Source: Kineothrix sp. MB12-C1 (lineage in GTDB: Bacteria > Bacillota > Clostridia > Lachnospirales > Lachnospiraceae). Taken from it: a stretch of 64,000 nt of DNA. Each line of letters starts with the position of its first letter. Within the stretch, counting starts at the first letter, position 1. The stretch is from NCBI RefSeq assembly GCF_030863805.1, contig NZ_CP132957.1, forward strand, positions 930,001-994,000, written 5' to 3'. Positions 7,598-16,392 of the stretch are shown here, piece by piece. Below the pieces are notes generated by a model, which saw nothing but the letters and a program-made list of their open reading frames with translations, had not been told where the DNA came from and made no database searches. The position numbers and the translations under genes are program-made.

Positions 7598-8890
7598 TTA
7601 CTTTTTCAAGTGGCTCTCCCGAAGGATAATATCATCTCTTCCCGGTCCGTTACTTACCATCGTAATCGGATAGCCTATTTGTTCTTCGATGAACTCGATA
7701 TATTTGCGGCAATTTTCAGGCAGCTCTTCATAATTCTTAATTCCCCGAATCTCACATTTCCATCCGGGCAATGTTTGAAATACCGGCTTTGCCTTCTCAA
7801 GCTTAGCCGTTACCGGGAATTGTGTCGTTATCTTCCCATCGATTTCATAGCCGGTGCAGACGGGGATTTCATCCAGATAACCGAGTACATCCAATACCGT
7901 GAACGCTACATCGGTAGTTCCCTGTAACCGGCAGCCATACTTGGAAGCCACACAGTCGAACCATCCCATACGTCTGGGGCGTCCGGTAGTCGCTCCGTAT
8001 TCTCCGCCATCGCCGCCGCGGCGTCTCAGCTCATCCGCTTCCTCTCCGAAGATTTCCGACACGAAAGCTCCTGCGCCTACCGCCGATGAGTATGCTTTAC
8101 ATACCGTAATAATTTCCTTAATTTCATAAGGAGGAATCCCTGCTCCGATCGCTCCGTAAGCCGCCAGCGTGGAAGAAGAAGTTACCATTGGATAAATGCC
8201 ATGATCGGTATCCTTCAAAGTACCGAGCTGTCCCTCCAGCAATATCGTCTTCCCTGCTTTAATCGCCTCATCCAGAAAGAAAGACACATCGCAGACATAG
8301 GGCTCTACCATTTCCCGATAACTTCGGAGAGTCACAAGCAAGTCTTCCGGATCAATGTCAGGCCTACCATATAAATGACGGAGCAGCACATTTTTCATTT
8401 CTGCTACCCTCGCTACCTTTTCTTTCAATAAATCCTCATCAAAAAGTTCACTCACCTGAAAACCTATCTTGGCATATTTATCCGAATAGAAAGGAGCAAT
8501 GCCGGATCTCGTAGAGCCAAAAGACTTTCCGCCCATCCTCTCCTCTTCGTATTGATCGAATAAAATATGATATGGCATCACTATTTGCGCTCTGTCAGAT
8601 ACCAGAACCTTAGGCGTCGGTACATTCCTGTCAGTGATGGATTTTATTTCCTGGAAAAGAACCGGAATATTTAAAGCTACCCCGTTGCCGATTATGCTCG
8701 TCGTATGGTCATAAAATACTCCTGACGGCAGCGTATGAAGTGCAAATTTGCCGTAATTGTTTACAATCGTATGCCCTGCATTCGCTCCACCTTGAAAGCG
8801 AACGATAATATCCGCCTTCTGTGCAAGCATATCCGTAATTTTACCTTTTCCTTCATCGCCCCAATTGGCTCCGACAACTGCTTTTACCAT
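7598..8890 (-). CDS. purA: Adenylosuccinate synthase
   Basis: The 430-residue enzyme joins IMP and aspartate using GTP to give adenylosuccinate, the first committed step to AMP. The N-terminal phosphate loop reads WGDEGKGK (residues 10-17), followed by GGANAGHT and the Lys/His region typical of the family; SNGPGRDDII at the C-terminus is the guanine-binding end. Length is normal. It is a single-gene unit with its own terminator; a 15-bp inverted repeat lies upstream. Confidence 0.95.
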   Translation of the reverse strand: MVKAVVGANWGDEGKGKITDMLAQKADIIVRFQGGANAGHTIVNNYGKFALHTLPSGVFYDHTTSIIGNGVALNIPVLFQEIKSITDRNVPTPKVLVSDRAQIVMPYHILFDQYEEERMGGKSFGSTRSGIAPFYSDKYAKIGFQVSELFDEDLLKEKVARVAEMKNVLLRHLYGRPDIDPEDLLVTLRSYREMVEPYVCDVSFFLDEAIKAGKTILLEGQLGTLKDTDHGIYPMVTSSSTLAAYGAIGAGIPPYEIKEIITVCKAYSSAVGAGAFVSEIFGEEADELRRRGGDGGEYGATTGRPRRMGWFDCVASKYGCRLQGTTDVAFTVLDVLGYLDEIPVCTGYEIDGKITTQFPVTAKLEKAKPVFQTLPGWKCEIRGIKNYEELPENCRKYIEFIEEQIGYPITMVSNGPGRDDIILRESHLKK

Positions 8891-8954
8891 AGCTGATTCC
8901 TCCTATAAACTTAAATAATTCAATCTACCCTTTACTTTTCCATGATACAATAAA

Positions 8955-8992
8955 ATTACTCATAAATAAAATCAATATTATTTATGAGTAAT
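8955..8992. promoter_or_regulatory. Perfect 15-bp AT-rich inverted repeat upstream of purA
   Basis: ATTACTCATAAATAA (8955-8969) is repeated in inverse at 8978-8992 with an 8-base spacer. It is 65 bases upstream of purA and 52 bases after the MGMT-like gene. It has almost no GC, so a terminator is less likely than a protein-binding site; it could also be both. It does not resemble the PurR box I know. Confidence 0.5.
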
Positions 8993-9044
8993 ATAATGTA
9001 TTCTTATATTAAGTTTATTTTATCTGTTGCTTTACGATTCTTAA

Positions 9045-9365
9045 TCAGCTTTCTGGTTTCCATTGAGATTTTTTCATATCAACGCAGCCGTTATCCAAGA
9101 AAATAACCCCCTCCTCTTCCAATAAAAAACGCTGAAACTCGGGTCCGTCGAAGGCATGAAAAGGTGCCATCTCACCCAACCGATTCACCACCCGGTGACA
9201 TGGAAGATTCAGTTCACGCGGGGCCTTGCTCACAGCATATCCCACCACACGAGGTGCCCGCGGTCTTCCTGCCATCCAGGCTATCTGCCCGTAGGTAACG
9301 ACCTTTCCTTCCGGAATCCGGGCTACTGCCTCATATATTTTTCGATACAATTCCGAATAAGCCAT
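9045..9365 (-). CDS. MGMT-domain protein (alkyltransferase C-terminal domain only)
   Basis: The 106-residue protein is the methylguanine methyltransferase C-terminal domain alone: VTYGQIAWMAGRPRAPRVVGYAV helix-turn-helix and the active-site motif PCHRV. The acceptor cysteine is present, unlike in Atl1-type proteins where it is tryptophan, so alkyl transfer is possible, although the N-terminal domain of Ogt/Ada is missing. It probably acts in recognising alkylated DNA in the cytoplasm. AGAGG precedes the start. Confidence 0.82.
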   Translation of the reverse strand: MAYSELYRKIYEAVARIPEGKVVTYGQIAWMAGRPRAPRVVGYAVSKAPRELNLPCHRVVNRLGEMAPFHAFDGPEFQRFLLEEEGVIFLDNGCVDMKKSQWKPES

Positions 9366-9403
9366 ATTATCCTCTATACACGTGTCTATCGTATAGCCGC
9401 CTG

Positions 9404-10666
9404 CTATTTCCTTTCTTCACGATAGCCTCGTATTTCCTCATATTTGGAAGCGAAAACATTTACATCGGGTTCCAACGCAGTAGGCTCCCATTTCTTAAAC
9501 ACAACTTTAAGGAGCACGGGGGTGATAATAGTCGTAATAACTACCACAACTACTACAGGTCCTAAAAAGGCAGACCCTATCAATCCAAGAGCAGCCCCCT
9601 TACTGGCAACAATAAGAGCCACCTCTCCTCTGGATATCATACCCACTCCGATACGCATGCATTGATAATTCTGGTAACGGCAGGCTTTGGCACCTAAACC
9701 GCAGCCTATAATCTTCGTAAAAATTGCTATTAATACGAGAGATACCGCGAAGGCAATAATCGTTCCGTTCATCGCCGGAAGATTCACCTTAAGTCCGATA
9801 CTAGCAAAGAAGATCGGTGACAAATACAGGTAAGATAATACGTCAAATTTCGATTCCAGATATTGTGACCTTTGCGTACATGAAATAATCAATCCCGCAA
9901 TAAACGCACCTGTAATATCTGCCACTCCAAAGGCGGCTTCCGCTACAAAGGACATAAACAGGCAAAATACAAATCCGATAATAACGTGTCTATGCATCCC
10001 GTGCTTTGAGTCTTCATACCATTTCTTATAGAAACGATAAAATAATACACCTGCTATTCCCGCAAAAACGAAAAATCCCAACATTTTAAGAAGCACTATT
10101 ACAATGCTGACCGATTGATCGGCCATGCTCGTAACGATGGTCAATCCAATGATTCCTAAAATATCATCAATAATCGCCGCTCCAAGAATTGCATTTCCGG
10201 AACGCGTCTTTAATTTCCCTAATTCTTTTAATGTCTCTACGGTAATACTCACCGAGGTAGCCGTCAGTATAATTCCGATAAAAATGTTTTGTAAGAAAAT
10301 GCTGCCGGATGCATCCGACACTATCATATCGGGGCGATTAAAAGCGTAAGCTACAAAATATCCGCCGATTAGCGGCACTATAACACCGGCAAGAGCAATG
10401 ACAAATGAAGCCTTTCCACTCTTTTTCAGCTCATTTACATCCGTTTCCATTCCCGCGCAGAACATTAATACAATGACACCGAGTTCTGCCGTATCTTGAA
10501 TAAATTCTGTTTCTGTAATAACATTAAGCATAGCAGGGCCAAGGATTAACCCGGCAAGTAATGCCCCTACCACCTGAGGCATGTGAAACTTCTTAGTTAC
10601 CAACCCCAATATCTTCGTACTAAGTAAAATAATTGCAAGATCCAATAAAAAACGATATGCTTCCAT
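9404..10666 (-). CDS. Cation:proton antiporter, CPA2 family
   Basis: The 420-residue protein has about 12-13 membrane segments and the Na+/H+ exchanger (CPA2, KefB/GerN-like) signature: PQVVGALLAGLILGP near residue 30, FCAGMETDVNELKKSGK near 70, and an inner ATSVSITVETLKELGK-ILGAAIIDDILG unit with the paired aspartates (about 165) needed for ion exchange. It has no C-terminal RCK/TrkA domain. It is expected to exchange K+ or Na+ for protons at the cytoplasmic membrane. AGGAGG precedes the start. Confidence 0.88.
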   Translation of the reverse strand: MEAYRFLLDLAIILLSTKILGLVTKKFHMPQVVGALLAGLILGPAMLNVITETEFIQDTAELGVIVLMFCAGMETDVNELKKSGKASFVIALAGVIVPLIGGYFVAYAFNRPDMIVSDASGSIFLQNIFIGIILTATSVSITVETLKELGKLKTRSGNAILGAAIIDDILGIIGLTIVTSMADQSVSIVIVLLKMLGFFVFAGIAGVLFYRFYKKWYEDSKHGMHRHVIIGFVFCLFMSFVAEAAFGVADITGAFIAGLIISCTQRSQYLESKFDVLSYLYLSPIFFASIGLKVNLPAMNGTIIAFAVSLVLIAIFTKIIGCGLGAKACRYQNYQCMRIGVGMISRGEVALIVASKGAALGLIGSAFLGPVVVVVVITTIITPVLLKVVFKKWEPTALEPDVNVFASKYEEIRGYREERK

Positions 10667-10846
10667 AACTTCCTCCTAAATCTGCCACATTTTTATCAGT
10701 CCATCTTCATTATGATTATGACATATCTTGACAGCATACTCATTATAGTCCTCTTCCATTTATTTGTCTATCACATCTTCATTACTTTTTTAGGCAAATA
10801 TCTTAGCACTTTTTTAGCTATATTATATTTAACTTTATATGAAATA
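10667..10846. other. Intergenic region left of the tandem repeats
   Basis: AT-rich sequence upstream of the antiporter gene, presumably holding its promoter on the minus strand. No further feature is evident. Confidence 0.3.
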
Positions 10847-11094
10847 AAGGTATAATATTTAAACAGTATTATACTGCGCCGAGCAAAGCGAGTGTGCAAA
10901 AAACATACCGCAGCCGCTTGCGGCTAAGGTATAATATTTAAACAGTATTATACTGCGCCGAGCAAAGCGAGTGTGCAAAAAACATACCGCAGCCGCTTGC
11001 GGCTAAGGTATAATATTTAAACAGTATTATACTGCGCCGAGCAAAGCGAGTGTGCAAAAAACATACCGCAGCCGCTTGCGGCTAAGGTATAATA
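10847..11094. repeat. Three tandem copies of a 79-bp palindromic repeat
   Basis: Identical units start at 10847, 10926 and 11005, and an 11-base start of a fourth at 11084. Each unit contains TATAATA-TTTAAACAG-TATTATA (inverted repeat, with a TATAAT word on both strands), a GCGCCGAGCAAAGCGAGTG stretch, and the perfect hairpin AGCCGC-TT-GCGGCT. The three copies show no difference, which suggests recent amplification or active homogenisation. It lies between the divergently transcribed antiporter and KdpE-like genes. Confidence 0.9.
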
Positions 11095-11173
11095 ATTGTA
11101 GTTGTGAAGGTACTGAATAATTACTAATTACTTAGTATTAGCATTCAAATATCAATAAAGGAGATTTTCCTGC

Positions 11174-11884
11174 ATGAATTCAAAAACAACCATTGTAATA
11201 GTAGAAGATGAAAAAAATATACGCACATTTATGACCTCGACCTTGAATGCACAAGGTTATAAAGTCATAACCGCTCCTAACGCAAATAGCGGAATTTCTC
11301 TTATTACCTCAGTTTGTCCCGATCTCATTCTTTTGGATCTTGGCCTGCCGGATATGGACGGCATCGATGTAATCAAAGAAATTCGTACTTGGGCAAGCAT
11401 TCCCATTATCGTCATCTCAGCAAGAACACAGGAGCAGGAAAAGGTACTTGCCCTTGATTCCGGTGCCGACGATTACATTACTAAGCCCTTCGGTTCCTCA
11501 GAACTGCTCGCAAGAATCCGGACTGCATTAAGGCACAGCAGACGGTTACTTACGGACTCTTTACGTTCTCTTCGCCCTTATGAGTCAGACGGTCTTATCG
11601 TTGATTTTGAGAAACATCTGACATTGCTTCATGGGGTAGATGTGCACCTGACACAGGTAGAATTCAAGATTGTCTCTCTCCTCGCTCAGAATTCCGGACG
11701 AGTGATGACGTATGATACGATTATTTCCAATGTATGGGGACCTTACGCCGATGACAATAACCGTATTCTTAGAGTCAACATGGCTAACATACGACGTAAG
11801 CTGGAGGAGAATCCGGCAGAACCCCATTATATCTTCACTGAAATCGGCATTGGATACCGCATGTTGGAGGATAATGCGGAATAA
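11174..11884 (+). CDS. OmpR/KdpE-family response regulator (orphan)
   Basis: The 236-residue protein has a receiver domain (phospho-acceptor D55 in LILLDLGLPDMDG, acidic pair ED at 11-12, Lys in YITKPF) and a C-terminal winged helix (about residues 130-230). The text GLPDMDGIDVIKEIR and NRILRVNMANIRRKLE is KdpE-like. There is no kdpFABC or sensor kinase in view, so it is an orphan. The ribosome site AAAGGAG lies 10 bases before the ATG. It ends against the convergent cobO gene with no gap. Confidence 0.85.
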   Translation: MNSKTTIVIVEDEKNIRTFMTSTLNAQGYKVITAPNANSGISLITSVCPDLILLDLGLPDMDGIDVIKEIRTWASIPIIVISARTQEQEKVLALDSGADDYITKPFGSSELLARIRTALRHSRRLLTDSLRSLRPYESDGLIVDFEKHLTLLHGVDVHLTQVEFKIVSLLAQNSGRVMTYDTIISNVWGPYADDNNRILRVNMANIRRKLEENPAEPHYIFTEIGIGYRMLEDNAE

Positions 11885-12412
11885 TTAATATTCCACACCC
11901 CTCCGTGCCGGAATCCCCTTTTCATAAGGATGTCTGACTGCCTTCATCTCCGTAATATAATCTGCATTTTGCAGGAAAACCCCATCCGGATTTCTTCCTG
12001 TTATAATAAGCTCTAAGGATTCCGGCTTCCCTTCCACTAGTCTTCGCAGCTTCTTTTTATCGATTAAATCCAAATCATAAGGATAAGTGACCTCATCCAG
12101 AATTAACATATCACACACTTCATCCATTGCAGCTTGCAGCAGCTTTTCCAGCATTTCGTTATGTTCCTTGGTGATTTCTTCCTTATCTTCCTCGCTCATA
12201 TCCTTATAAAAACCATAGTTTTTCGTATTTCTTATAATCTGGATTCCTTCTATCTTCTCCATGGCAAATAGTTCTCCACTATCATTTCCCTTCATAAACT
12301 GAGAAAATATTACTCTTTTTCCATTGCCTGCCGCGCGCAGTGCGAGCCCGACTGAAGCCGTTGTCTTCCCCTTACCATCTCCACAATATACATGAATCAG
12401 CCCTTTTTTCAT
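11885..12412 (-). CDS. cobO: Corrinoid adenosyltransferase, CobA/CobO type
   Basis: The 175-residue protein opens with the P-loop GDGKGKTTASVGLALRA, then VIFSQFMKG and LILDEVTYPYDLDLI, all typical of CobA/CobO (BtuR) enzymes. They move the adenosyl group of ATP to cob(I)alamin, forming adenosylcobalamin. The start overlaps the stop of the MetH-activation-like gene by 4 bases, so the two are translationally coupled. Confidence 0.92.
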   Translation of the reverse strand: MKKGLIHVYCGDGKGKTTASVGLALRAAGNGKRVIFSQFMKGNDSGELFAMEKIEGIQIIRNTKNYGFYKDMSEEDKEEITKEHNEMLEKLLQAAMDEVCDMLILDEVTYPYDLDLIDKKKLRRLVEGKPESLELIITGRNPDGVFLQNADYITEMKAVRHPYEKGIPARRGVEY

Positions 12413-13050
12413 TTATTCTTTCCTCCCTTTCCGAAAATGCGCATATACCCATACGGAACCGCTTTTTCCTTTTCTTCCTCCCTACGATTATTACAACTGT
12501 AGTTTTTACAATTAGCACATAGCGATTGTTCTCGTTTCATCTTACTCTTTTCCCTTTGCATCCGGACAAAATAGGCTACACTTTTCTGCGGTATTAAGGC
12601 ATAGGCTTCGTTACAGGTCACTTCCTTCTGACCGGAAGCCAGAAGCAAATTCCCCAATTCCTCAATGGGACAATCACTTCCGGGGAACTCATACATACCG
12701 CACCATAACTTTGTCCTATCTTGTAAAAAGTCGTCAGCCTTTTCATATGCCTTCATAAGCAGTTCCGAAGAAAGACATTCCAACATATAAGCTTCTGACA
12801 ACTTACCTCCCTCCATTAGACCGCCTTGCACCTCATCAATTTCTTTACCTAAGGTAAGAACTGCTGCTATTCGGTCTTCTTCCAGCCATGTGAAATAGGC
12901 TGATATCATACAGCCTTTTAGATAACTTCCATAAACTTCTTGCAACAGAGGAAGGTCGATATCTTCAAAATGATATCGACCGCATATATTTTTTATATCG
13001 CTTTCACATAAATCCACCTGCAGTAATCTATGTTCTGCAACTTGGCTCAT
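12409..13050 (-). CDS. MetH activation-domain-like protein with Cys cluster
   Basis: Chosen start is the ATG at 13050, preceded by AGGAAGG at suitable distance; an upstream in-frame start would run into the ATPase gene. The 213-residue protein has LTLGKEIDEVQ, an alanine/leucine-rich helical part, then FPGSDCPIEELGNLL and EAYALIPQKSVAYFVRM. This spacing resembles the reactivation domain of B12-dependent methionine synthase. The C-terminus has CANCKNYSC, possibly for iron or zinc. Coupling to cobO supports a corrinoid-linked role, such as reductive activation. The family match is from memory of the pattern, so moderate. Confidence 0.65.
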   Translation of the reverse strand: MSQVAEHRLLQVDLCESDIKNICGRYHFEDIDLPLLQEVYGSYLKGCMISAYFTWLEEDRIAAVLTLGKEIDEVQGGLMEGGKLSEAYMLECLSSELLMKAYEKADDFLQDRTKLWCGMYEFPGSDCPIEELGNLLLASGQKEVTCNEAYALIPQKSVAYFVRMQREKSKMKREQSLCANCKNYSCNNRREEEKEKAVPYGYMRIFGKGGKNK

Positions 13051-13082
13051 CTTATCTCGCCCTTCCTCTGAAAATCCATTAA

Positions 13083-13099
13083 AATCACCTTCGGTGATT
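13083..13099 (-). terminator. Weak terminator between the metal ATPase and the B12 pair
   Basis: On the minus strand AATCACC-GAA-GGTGATT is followed by TTAATGG. It lies between the ATPase stop (13110) and the next start (13050) and may partly separate the two units. Confidence 0.5.
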
Positions 13100-13109
13100 G
13101 GATCTTTAC

Positions 13110-14978
13110 CTATTTCGCTTTTATATTCATAGCGCGCATCGCATTCAAAATGGCAATGACCGCAACTCCCACATCTCCGAATACAGCAGCCCACATCGTA
13201 GCACTACCTACTGCTGCTAATAATAATATCAGTATTTTCACTCCAATTGCAAATATAATATTTTGTTTTACAATGACGAGAGTCCTTTGCGATATTTGTA
13301 TTGCCTTTGCTATTTTCGAAGGCTCATCTGTCATAATCACCACATCTGCCGCTTCAATCGCCGCATCTGAGCCAAGGCCTCCCATCGCCATGCCGATATC
13401 CGCTCTGGCAAGCACGGGGGCATCGTTAATACCATCCCCTACGAAAATCAACTTGCCTTTTGCCGATTTCTCCGTAAACAGGCGCTCTACCTGATCTACC
13501 TTATCCTTTGGCAGAAGGTCGGAATATACTTCTTCAATACCGAGCTCCTTCGCCACGCTGTCCGCTGTCTTCTTCCGGTCTCCTGTGAGCATTACAATAT
13601 GCTTCATGCCGGCTTCTTTCAAACGATCTATCGCCTTCTTCGCATCAGTCTTTATCTCATCCGCAATGACAAGGTAGCCAAGGTATTCTTTTCCCTTCGC
13701 CACATGAACGATGGTTCCCACTTCCTCCGTCACCTCAGGCTGCACTTCCTGTTGTTCCATCCATTTTGCATTACCCGCATAGATAAAACTTCCTTTCCAT
13801 GCAGCGCGTACGCCGTAACCTGCCACTTCCTCCACATCGCTTAAAAGTGACTTATCGACCTCTTTCCCATAAGCTTCCAAAAGCGATTGGGAAATCGGAT
13901 GGTTGGAATAACTTTCCGCATAAGCTGCTGCTTCCAGAAGCGCTGCCTCCGATACTCCCTTCACCGGAACGCGTTTCGTTACAACAAAAGTTCCTTTCGT
14001 AAGGGTTCCCGTCTTATCCATTACAACAATTTCTGCATCGGCCAATGCTTCCAAATAGTTACTTCCCTTTATAAGGATTCCTGCCCTGCTGGCTCCACCA
14101 AGACCCCCGAAGAAACTGAGCGGAATACTAATTACCAAGGCACAAGGACAAGATATTACAAGAAAACTAAGGGCCCGGTAGATCCAAACCGACCATTCTC
14201 CGCCTATAAAGAGAGGCGGAAGAACTGCCAAAAGCGCTGCACAAATTACAACCATGGGGGTATAATATCTTGCGAACTTCGTAATAAAATGCTCCGCTTC
14301 CGACTTCTTGCTTCCCGCATTTTCTACCAGTTCCAATATCTTAGCTACTGTAGATTCTCCGAATACCTTATTCACCTTCACTTCCAATACCCCGGAAAGG
14401 TTCACGCATCCGCTTATCACTTCTTCACCTGTTGCAACATCTCTCGGAACGCTCTCTCCCGTCAAAGCCATAGTATCCAGGGAAGAAGCCCCTTTTACTA
14501 CCGTACCATCCAGAGGAATTCTTTCTCCCGGCTTAACCACTATATGTTCTCCGATGGCTACTTCATCAGGACTTACCTCCCTCTCTTCTCCATCCCTCAA
14601 TACATTCGCATAGTCAGGACGGATATCCATAAGTTCCGCAATTGATTTCCTGGATCTACCCACAGCATAGCTTTGGAACCATTCCCCTACCTGGTAAAAT
14701 AACATTACTGCTACTGCCTCCGGGTATTCCCCTATCAGAAATGCCCCCACCGTAGCTATCGTCATAAGAAAATTTTCATCGAATATCTGTCCGTGCCCAA
14801 TATTTTTCACCGCTGCTTTTACAATATTGCCGCCCATAACAAAATAAGCGATTAAGAATAAGACCAGTTCTACCGTCCCGCTCAGATTAGGAATGAAATG
14901 CGAAGAAAGAACTGCCACCAAATATAACAAAGCTCCTGTCACTATTCTTTTTAGTCTTTTTTTCAGCTTTTTACTCAT
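13110..14978 (-). CDS. Heavy-metal P1B-type ATPase (Zn/Cd/Pb class)
   Basis: The 622-residue pump has TGES (173-176), the transmembrane CPC motif (277-279, ISCPCALVISIP), phosphorylation site DKTGTLT (321), the HP motif in NHPIS and hinge GDGINDAP. The text ends DVGVAVIAILNAMRAM as in ZntA/CadA pumps. It lacks the usual N-terminal metal-binding domain, which is encoded separately just upstream (15019-15240). It exports a divalent soft metal from the cytoplasm. It belongs to a unit with the ArsR regulator and the ICMT-like gene. Confidence 0.92.
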   Translation of the reverse strand: MSKKLKKRLKRIVTGALLYLVAVLSSHFIPNLSGTVELVLFLIAYFVMGGNIVKAAVKNIGHGQIFDENFLMTIATVGAFLIGEYPEAVAVMLFYQVGEWFQSYAVGRSRKSIAELMDIRPDYANVLRDGEEREVSPDEVAIGEHIVVKPGERIPLDGTVVKGASSLDTMALTGESVPRDVATGEEVISGCVNLSGVLEVKVNKVFGESTVAKILELVENAGSKKSEAEHFITKFARYYTPMVVICAALLAVLPPLFIGGEWSVWIYRALSFLVISCPCALVISIPLSFFGGLGGASRAGILIKGSNYLEALADAEIVVMDKTGTLTKGTFVVTKRVPVKGVSEAALLEAAAYAESYSNHPISQSLLEAYGKEVDKSLLSDVEEVAGYGVRAAWKGSFIYAGNAKWMEQQEVQPEVTEEVGTIVHVAKGKEYLGYLVIADEIKTDAKKAIDRLKEAGMKHIVMLTGDRKKTADSVAKELGIEEVYSDLLPKDKVDQVERLFTEKSAKGKLIFVGDGINDAPVLARADIGMAMGGLGSDAAIEAADVVIMTDEPSKIAKAIQISQRTLVIVKQNIIFAIGVKILILLLAAVGSATMWAAVFGDVGVAVIAILNAMRAMNIKAK

Positions 14979-15018
14979 CTTTCATACTCTTTTCTTTGAA
15001 TTTTATGTGATTTTATTT

Positions 15019-15240
15019 CTACTTTTCTATTACTTCTACATCCGGTTCGAATTTCTTCACAATCTTTTTAACCTCTTTCGTGATACCGGATACTTTTGCT
15101 TCCTCCACCTCGATAACCATTTTTTGTGTCAAAAGGGTTACCGTACTTCTCATCACACCATCCAGCTTACCTACCGCTGCTTCAATCTCCGATGCGCAGT
15201 GTGCACAGTCCAAATCCTCCAAAATGTATGTTTTTCTCAT
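15019..15240 (-). CDS. Standalone heavy-metal-associated (HMA) domain protein
   Basis: The 73-residue protein is one ferredoxin-like HMA fold with the metal site DCAHCASEI (CxxC at residues about 11-14). It is likely the metal chaperone or detached metal-binding domain of the ATPase 40 bases downstream. AGGAGG precedes the ATG. Confidence 0.88.
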   Translation of the reverse strand: MRKTYILEDLDCAHCASEIEAAVGKLDGVMRSTVTLLTQKMVIEVEEAKVSGITKEVKKIVKKFEPDVEVIEK

Positions 15241-15294
15241 ATTCTTCTCCTCCTGATTACTTACTTTATGATTTAATCATTTTCTATATTCTTC

Positions 15295-15669
15295 TTATTC
15301 CTCTTCGATATGATCGAGACCTTGACTTAAAATTGTTTTGATATGTCCGTCTGCGAGGGAGTAAAATACCGTTTTCCCTTCTCTCCTGTTTCTTACAAGA
15401 TCCATCTGCTTCAATGTGCGTAGCTGATGGGAAATTGCCGACTGTGTCATATTCAGAATTTGTGCCAAATCGCATACGCACATTTCTGAACAAAGAAGCA
15501 CATATAATATCTTTATTCTCGTGGAATCCGCAAATACCTTGAAGAAGTCTGCCAAATCATATAATTTATCCTCTTCCGGCATCCGTTCATTCACCTGCTG
15601 GATAACTTCATCATGTACATGGATATATTCACAACTTTCCACCCTATCTTGTATCTTCTTCATCAACAT
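15295..15669 (-). CDS. ArsR/SmtB family metal-sensing repressor
   Basis: The 124-residue winged-helix protein has the ELCVCDL-type motif (SEMCVCDLAQILNMTQSAISHQL), with two cysteines in the alpha-3N position as in CadC/ArsR sensors, and ends in GLDHIEEE with histidine and acidic residues as in alpha-5 metal sites. It should release DNA on binding Cd, Pb or Zn. An inverted repeat matching this family's 12-2-12 operators lies over the promoter at 16393-16441. AGGAGG precedes the start. Confidence 0.9.
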   Translation of the reverse strand: MLMKKIQDRVESCEYIHVHDEVIQQVNERMPEEDKLYDLADFFKVFADSTRIKILYVLLCSEMCVCDLAQILNMTQSAISHQLRTLKQMDLVRNRREGKTVFYSLADGHIKTILSQGLDHIEEE

Positions 15670-15681
15670 ATTCCTCCTTCT

Positions 15682-16287
15682 TTACAAATATCTTCTCACT
15701 CGCTTCCTATATGCCAGATAGCTGCCTGCGTGTTTCTTCTCCATATATTTCTCTTCTTGGCGAATCTGCATATGTAAAGTCATAAGCCCTAATAAAACGA
15801 ACAATACCTGCAAACCGTTCGAAAAAATTATGCCATAACCGATGTAAAACAAGTCAAAGCCTACAAATGCCGGATTCCTGCTTATCTTATATATCCCTTC
15901 TGTAACAAAGTCTGTCTCCTGGCTCTCATCGATCCCTGCCCGCCAATTGTCCCTCATCTCTCTCATGGCTGTTACAAAAAAGATAATTCCTAATACTGCA
16001 ATTATTGTTCCGATCACTGTAGAGACAGGACTCGTTACCAATACGCCTTCTCTTTGAAAAACGAGCGCCCATTTTCCGTAGAACATAAGGGATAAAAGTT
16101 GGACTACTGCCATCGCATAAGTTATTACTATTAAAAAAACTTCCACTATCTTTGTTGCCAGTGATTTAATCCCCCTTGCCATCCTGTTTACAGATATTCC
16201 TTGTTTCTTTTCCTTATATATCTTCACGAAATAACTGCCGTAAAAGACAATCCATAAAATAAAACCAATCATTTGAACAACATCCAT
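15682..16287 (-). CDS. ICMT/phospholipid-methyltransferase-like membrane protein
   Basis: The start is set at the ATG at 16287, which has AGGAGG six bases upstream; the longer frame to 16407 would overlap the operator. The 201-residue protein has four to five membrane segments and the C-terminal VTEGIYKISRNPAFVGFDLFYIG and EEKYMEKKHAGSYLAYRKRVRRYL signature of isoprenylcysteine carboxyl methyltransferase-like proteins, which bind SAM at the membrane. It is 12 bases before the ArsR gene and first in the metal operon. Its role there is unknown. Confidence 0.75.
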   Translation of the reverse strand: MDVVQMIGFILWIVFYGSYFVKIYKEKKQGISVNRMARGIKSLATKIVEVFLIVITYAMAVVQLLSLMFYGKWALVFQREGVLVTSPVSTVIGTIIAVLGIIFFVTAMREMRDNWRAGIDESQETDFVTEGIYKISRNPAFVGFDLFYIGYGIIFSNGLQVLFVLLGLMTLHMQIRQEEKYMEKKHAGSYLAYRKRVRRYL

Positions 16288-16392
16288 AGCATTCCTCCTC
16301 TTCTTTGTGAGCTTATTTAGCACTATTTTCAACAATAATTCTAAATTATAAAGTTTTATTATTTCACTAAGGTATCTATTAAAAACAACGTA

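Noticed and set aside
10847-11094. CRISPR-like array
   Set aside because: The three 79-bp units follow each other without variable spacers and no cas gene is near.
13887-14645. 252-residue open frame on the plus strand
   Set aside because: It is antisense to the clear P1B ATPase gene, has no family features and no ribosome site.
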